From an uncultured Faecalibacterium sp. (lineage in GTDB: Bacteria; Bacillota; Clostridia; Oscillospirales; Ruminococcaceae): a stretch of 9,517 bases of DNA. Shown here one piece after another: positions 6,761 to 9,517 of this stretch (its first letter is position 1; the number at the start of each line of letters is the position of its first letter). Made by a program: the position numbers and the translations under genes. The notes below the pieces were generated by a model that made no database searches, was not told where the DNA came from, and saw nothing but the letters and a program-made list of their open reading frames with translations. Where the stretch lies: the NCBI GenBank assembly GCA_945982465.1, contig CAMFSB010000039.1:1-9517 (forward strand), in the 5' to 3' direction.

Positions 6761-7681
6761 GTGATGGAGATCTATTCTCATATCCAGCCCCTCACCCCCG
6801 CGCCGCAGCACGGCACGGCGGTGGCAATGGGGTATTTCGACGGCCTGCACATCGGCCACCGGGCAGTGATCGGCGCGGCCGTGGCCTGGGCGCAGGCGCA
6901 CGGTGCCGAGCCGGCCCTGTTCACGTTTGCGCTGCCCCGGGGCAACACGCTCAAGGGCCGCCGCCTGCTGGCCACCGACGACAAGCACGCCGCCGCCGCC
7001 GCAATGGGCGTGCGGCATTATGTGGTGCCGGCCTTTGATGAGATCCGGGACCAAAGCCCCGAGGAATTTGTGCGCCAGATGGTCGAAACGCTGGGCGCGC
7101 GGGCGCTGTTCTGCGGCGAAAATTTCACGTTCGGCGCGCGCGCCGCGGGCAACCCGCAGTTGTTAATGGAACTGTGCCGCCCCTACGGCGTGCAGGTGAT
7201 GGTGGTGCCCATGGCGCAGTACGGGGGGCAGGCAGTGTCCTCCACCCGGATCCGCGCGGCGCTGGCGCAGGGCGACATTCCCGCGGCCAACGCCATGCTG
7301 GGCCAGCCGTACTCCATCCATTTCCCCGTGCGGCACGGCCAGGGGCTGGGCAAAAAGCTGGGCGTGCCCACCATCAACCAGGTGTACCCCGAGGGCTTCC
7401 AGCTGCCGCGCTACGGCATTTATATTACCCGGGCAAGGCTGGACGGCGTATGGTACCCCGCGGCCACGGGCCTGGGCACCCGCCCCACCGTGAACAGCGA
7501 CGAGAGCATCGTTACCTGCGAGACCTTCATCCCTGGTTACGCGGGCGATATGTACGGGGCCGAGCCGGTGCTGGAGTTTTACGAGTATCTGGCCCCCAGC
7601 ACCAAATTTGAAACGCTGGACCAGCTCAAGGCCTGCATCGAGGACGCCGCGCAGAAGGCGCAGGCGTATTTCAAGGCGTAA
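6761..7681 (+). CDS. ribF: Bifunctional riboflavin kinase / FMN adenylyltransferase (FAD synthetase)
   Basis: RibF makes FMN from riboflavin plus ATP and then FAD from FMN plus ATP. The 306-residue product has the N-terminal nucleotidyltransferase domain (about 15-170) with GYFDGLHIGH (24-33, HxGH at 30-33), CGENFTFG (118-125) and SSTRIR (160-165). The C-terminal riboflavin kinase domain (about 183-306) has GKKLGVPTIN (197-206), GIYI (219-222), GLGTRPTVN (237-245) and the probable catalytic Glu254. Two family features differ: the TFDPHP stretch after the second strand is FALPRG here, and the usual R of the late LR.E.KF motif is replaced (YLAPSTKF). Start choice is uncertain. GTG 6761 and ATG 6764 overlap, and the nearest Shine-Dalgarno (AAGGA, 6743-6747) is 13-16 bases upstream, longer than ideal. 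It is often last in the truB transcript before rpsO. Confidence 0.94.
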   Translation: MMEIYSHIQPLTPAPQHGTAVAMGYFDGLHIGHRAVIGAAVAWAQAHGAEPALFTFALPRGNTLKGRRLLATDDKHAAAAAMGVRHYVVPAFDEIRDQSPEEFVRQMVETLGARALFCGENFTFGARAAGNPQLLMELCRPYGVQVMVVPMAQYGGQAVSSTRIRAALAQGDIPAANAMLGQPYSIHFPVRHGQGLGKKLGVPTINQVYPEGFQLPRYGIYITRARLDGVWYPAATGLGTRPTVNSDESIVTCETFIPGYAGDMYGAEPVLEFYEYLAPSTKFETLDQLKACIEDAAQKAQAYFKA

Positions 7682-7720
7682 ACACCGCGCATTTTGTGCA
7701 GAAAAACCCAAACGCTTTTG

Positions 7721-7749
7721 TTGCTTTTTGCCGTTTGCTGTGCTATACT
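7721..7749 (+). promoter_or_regulatory. Sigma-A type promoter for rpsO
   Basis: A -35 box TTGCTT (7721-7726) and a -10 box TATACT (7744-7749) are separated by 17 bases. The -10 also carries the extended TG motif (TGCTATACT from 7741). The predicted start point is about 7756, giving a leader of roughly 97 bases before rpsO. The region is AT-rich in contrast to its surroundings. No other stretch of the window resembles the consensus as closely. Confidence 0.75.
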
Positions 7750-7753
7750 ATAT

Positions 7754-7842
7754 CAGCTACCGTGGCACGGGGCCGGGAGTATGCCCTGCAACAGGGAAAG
7801 CCGTTTCCCACCGCTGTGTCATCGGCAAATATCAGAAAAGAG
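7754..7842 (+). promoter_or_regulatory. Structured rpsO leader, candidate S15 autoregulatory element
   Basis: Visible base-pairing includes a two-part closing helix, CAGC (7754-7757) with GCTG (7813-7816) and GTGG (7762-7765) with CCAC (7808-7811). Inside it is a hairpin CCCTG-CAA-CAGGG (7784-7796). A competing hairpin GGGAAA-GCCG-TTTCCC (7794-7809) shares bases with both, so the two folds exclude each other. S15 is known to repress its own translation through leader structures in several bacteria, with different structures in different lineages. That this leader does so is inference from position and pairing only. Confidence 0.4.
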
Positions 7843-7852
7843 GTATGTTACA

Positions 7853-8107
7853 ATGAACAAACAGGAAGTTATGGCCAAAGTGGCCCTGAAGGAAAAGGAC
7901 ACTGGTTCTCCGGAGGTTCAGGTCGCTCTGCTGACCGCTCATATCAATGAGCTGAACGAGCACCTGCGCCAGAACCCCAAGGATCACCACAGCCGCCGCG
8001 GCCTGCTGAAGATGGTCGGCCGCCGCCGTAACCTGCTGGCCTATCTGCAGAAGAAGGACGTGGAGCGTTACCGTGCGCTGATCGCTGCTCTGGGTCTGCG
8101 TAAGTAA
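7853..8107 (+). CDS. rpsO: 30S ribosomal protein S15
   Basis: S15 is a primary 16S rRNA-binding protein of the small-subunit platform and contributes to an intersubunit bridge. The 84-residue all-helical protein carries the conserved [13 protein letters not shown] (residues 16-28), DHHSRRGLL (44-52, rRNA contact) and RR.LL.YL..KDVERYR..I..LGLR. It is a few residues shorter than the common 88-89 because of a compact N terminus. The ATG follows AAGAGG (7838-7843) with 9 bases of spacing. Open frame continues upstream to 7694, but it runs through the promoter and has no S15 similarity. Codon use shifts toward GGT, CGT and GCT compared with neighbouring genes, as expected for a highly expressed ribosomal protein. 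It has its own promoter and a terminator-like hairpin behind it. Confidence 0.98.
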   Translation: MNKQEVMAKVALKEKDTGSPEVQVALLTAHINELNEHLRQNPKDHHSRRGLLKMVGRRRNLLAYLQKKDVERYRALIAALGLRK

Positions 8108-8118
8108 AAAGCAACAGG

Positions 8119-8148
8119 GGGCAGGCGCACCGGGTGTGCCTGCCCTTT
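8119..8148 (+). terminator. Rho-independent-type hairpin after rpsO
   Basis: A 12-bp stem (8119-8130 with 8134-8145, one G-U pair) with a 3-base CGG loop, followed by only TTT and then GCCTGTCTTCTG. It starts 12 bases after the rpsO stop. The stem is strong but the U tract is poor, so termination may be partial and allow readthrough into pnp. It could equally serve as a 3' stabilising or processing hairpin. Confidence 0.6.
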
Positions 8149-8277
8149 GCCTGTCTTCTGTACAGTCGTGCCGCAAGGGAGCCGCCGCGTGTTGCAGCAG
8201 TAAATCGAACGCCCGAACCGCCGCGTTCAGGCGCTGGATTTATTGCTAAAGCTCGTGGCCGGCCGCCCTGAAAATAG

Positions 8278-8303
8278 AAAAAAGGCAGGCGCAGCCGCCT
8301 GCC
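8278..8303 (-). terminator. Hairpin in the pnp leader; terminator-like on the minus strand
   Basis: GGCAGGCG (8284-8291), loop CAGC, CGCCTGCC (8296-8303) form a perfect 8-bp GC stem. On the minus strand it is followed by six T (complement of the A run 8278-8283), the classic intrinsic terminator shape for antisense transcripts leaving pnp. On the plus strand there is no U tract; there it would sit as a 5' hairpin ending 9 bases before the pnp ribosome binding site AAGGAGG at 8312-8318. No minus-strand gene is visible in the window. Plus-strand leader function is the alternative reading. Confidence 0.45.
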
Positions 8304-8325
8304 GGAACAACAAGGAGGCTAATCC

Positions 8326-9517
8326 ATGGCAATCGAATTCGGTTCCCGCAAAGAGACCTTTGAAAACTTCAAGGTCTATGAGACCACTCTGGCCGGCCGC
8401 CCGTTCAAGGCGGAAATGGGCAAGATGTGCGGCCTGTCCAACGCCAGCGCCATGATCCGCTACGGCGAGACCTGCGTGCTGTGCAACGTCACCATGAGCC
8501 CCAAGCCCCGCGAGGGTGTGGACTTCTTCCCGCTGAGCGTGGAGTATGAGGAAAAGCTGTACGCCGCCGGCCGCATCCCCGGCAGCTTTATGCGCCGCGA
8601 AGGCCGCCCCGGCGAGCGCGCCATCCTGACCAGCCGCGTGGTCGACCGCCCCATCCGCCCGCTGTTCCCCAAGGACATGCGCAACGATGTGTGCGTCACT
8701 ATGACCGTGATGAGCCTGGACCCGGACTGCAGCCCCGAGATCGCCGGCATGATCGGCACCTCGCTGGTCATCGCCGTGTCCGAGATCCCCTGGAAAGGCC
8801 CCATTGCGGGCGTGCAGGTGGGCCTGGTGGACGGCGAGATCGTGCTGAACCCCACCTATGAGCAGCGCCAGAACAGCGACCTGGCCCTGACCGTTGCCGC
8901 CAGCATGGAAAAGATCGTGATGATCGAGGCCGGCGCCAACGAGGTGGATGAGGACACCATGCTCAACGCCATCAAGACCGCCCATGTGGAGATCAAAAAG
9001 ATGATCGGCTTCATCAACGGCATCGTGGCGGAGCGCGGCAAAAAGAAGATCGACTTTACCCCGGTGGATCTGGACCACGACCTGCTGGACGCCGTGATGG
9101 CCGCCCATCTGGACGAGTTCAAGGCCGCTATGGACACCGATGACAAGAACGTGCGCGACGCGGCGCTGCTGCCCATCCTGGACAAGATCGCTGCAGAGCA
9201 CCCTGAGCTGGACGCTGCCACGCTGGATCTGGTCAGCTACAAAATGCAGAAGTACGTGGTGCGCCGCTGGCTGCTGGATGAGGGCAAGCGCGTGGACGGC
9301 CGCGGCATCAACGAGATCCGCCCGCTGGCCGCCGAAGTGGGCATCCTGCCCCGCGCCCATGGCTCGGGCATGTTCACCCGCGGCCAGACCCAGGTGCTCA
9401 CCAGCTGCACGCTGGGCGGCACCAAGGATAACCAGCTGATGGACGATCTGACCGATGAGCAGACCAAGCGCTACATCCATCACTCCAACTTCCCGCCGTA
9501 CTCGGTGGGCGAGGCCC
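8326..9517 (+). CDS. pnp: Polyribonucleotide nucleotidyltransferase (PNPase), 5' part
   Basis: PNPase degrades RNA 3' to 5' by phosphorolysis and can add tails; it is a trimeric degradosome enzyme. The window holds the first 397 residues of a protein usually about 700 long, and the frame is open to the last base. The first RNase PH domain runs from about residue 12 to 145, with the conserved FFPLSVEYEEK..AAGRIPGSF.RREGRP and ILTSR..DRPIRPLFP. The all-helical linker domain follows (about 150-310). The second RNase PH domain begins near KRVDGRG.NEIRPL and includes PRAHGSGMFTRGQTQVL (around 345-361) and HHSNFPPYSVGEA at the edge. The KH and S1 domains lie beyond the window. The start follows AAGGAGG (8312-8318). 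Position after rpsO is the universal arrangement. No internal defects are seen. Confidence 0.98.
   Translation, partial: MAIEFGSRKETFENFKVYETTLAGRPFKAEMGKMCGLSNASAMIRYGETCVLCNVTMSPKPREGVDFFPLSVEYEEKLYAAGRIPGSFMRREGRPGERAILTSRVVDRPIRPLFPKDMRNDVCVTMTVMSLDPDCSPEIAGMIGTSLVIAVSEIPWKGPIAGVQVGLVDGEIVLNPTYEQRQNSDLALTVAASMEKIVMIEAGANEVDEDTMLNAIKTAHVEIKKMIGFINGIVAERGKKKIDFTPVDLDHDLLDAVMAAHLDEFKAAMDTDDKNVRDAALLPILDKIAAEHPELDAATLDLVSYKMQKYVVRRWLLDEGKRVDGRGINEIRPLAAEVGILPRAHGSGMFTRGQTQVLTSCTLGGTKDNQLMDDLTDEQTKRYIHHSNFPPYSVGEA

Noticed and set aside
5447..7054. 535-residue minus-strand open frame opposite nrnA, truB and ribF
   Set aside because: It crosses three well-supported plus-strand genes and two gene junctions and has no domain signature.
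7694..7852. N-terminal extension of the rpsO frame
   Set aside because: It runs through the predicted promoter and leader, and S15 similarity begins at 7853, which has its own ribosome binding site.
8149..8283. Possible separate promoter for pnp in the rpsO-pnp gap
   Set aside because: Boxes such as TTGCAG (8192-8197) have no -10 partner at 16-18 bases, and TTTATTGCTAAA lacks a -35. A stem GAACGC/GCGTTC (8207-8228) is visible but has no clear role. Transcription by readthrough from rpsO is as likely.
8257..8402. Direct repeat GGCCGGCCGCCC at 8257-8268 and 8391-8402
   Set aside because: Low-complexity GC-only sequence in a GC-rich genome; the second copy is explained by codons for Ala-Gly-Arg-Pro in PNPase.
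8227..9483. 418-residue minus-strand open frame opposite pnp
   Set aside because: It is a shadow of pnp. The minus-strand terminator-like hairpin at 8278-8303 falls inside this frame near its 3' end, not after it, so it does not support a gene.

Overview
The window is a stretch of the conserved bacterial translation and transcription gene cluster rimP-nusA-ylxR-ylxQ-infB-rbfA-nrnA-truB-ribF-rpsO-pnp, with every gene on the + strand. Gene order, GC-rich third codon positions, strong AGGAGG-type ribosome binding sites and the YlxR/YlxQ pair point to a GC-rich member of the Clostridia. A gut Oscillospiraceae/Ruminococcaceae related to Gemmiger, Subdoligranulum or Faecalibacterium is my best guess; this is inferred from protein style, not from a database search. 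Nothing looks mobile or recently acquired, and no CRISPR, tRNA or rRNA is visible.

Layout. Positions 1-1220 hold the 3' part of rimP (30S maturation), with an in-frame stop near the window start, and a nusA (transcription elongation/termination) that encodes only the S1 and KH domains. Positions 1248-4341 hold ylxR, ylxQ and infB, tightly packed with 4-base overlaps that suggest translational coupling. Positions 4357-6709 hold rbfA (30S maturation), an NrnA-type nanoRNase/pAp phosphatase, and truB (tRNA pseudouridine-55 synthase, overlapping nrnA). Positions 6761-7681 hold ribF (FMN/FAD synthesis). A strong sigma-A-like promoter lies at 7721-7749, followed by a structured leader, rpsO (S15), and a terminator-like hairpin. 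After a 218-base gap with a second hairpin comes pnp (polynucleotide phosphorylase), cut by the window end.

The genes act together in ribosome assembly (RimP, RbfA, S15, YlxQ), translation initiation (IF-2), transcription control (NusA), RNA turnover (NrnA finishing the short oligonucleotides left by nucleases such as PNPase), RNase P modulation (YlxR/RnpM) and tRNA modification (TruB). RibF is the usual cofactor-biosynthesis passenger.

Most of the window is textbook content. The observations most worth checking are: (1) nusA apparently lacks its whole RNA-polymerase-binding N-terminal domain while keeping a good ribosome binding site and start; (2) an in-frame TAA sits in a conserved part of rimP just upstream; (3) the rpsO leader and rpsO-pnp gap carry hairpins whose arms can pair in alternative ways. 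The first two lie close together, so a local sequence or assembly error must be excluded before reading biology into them.
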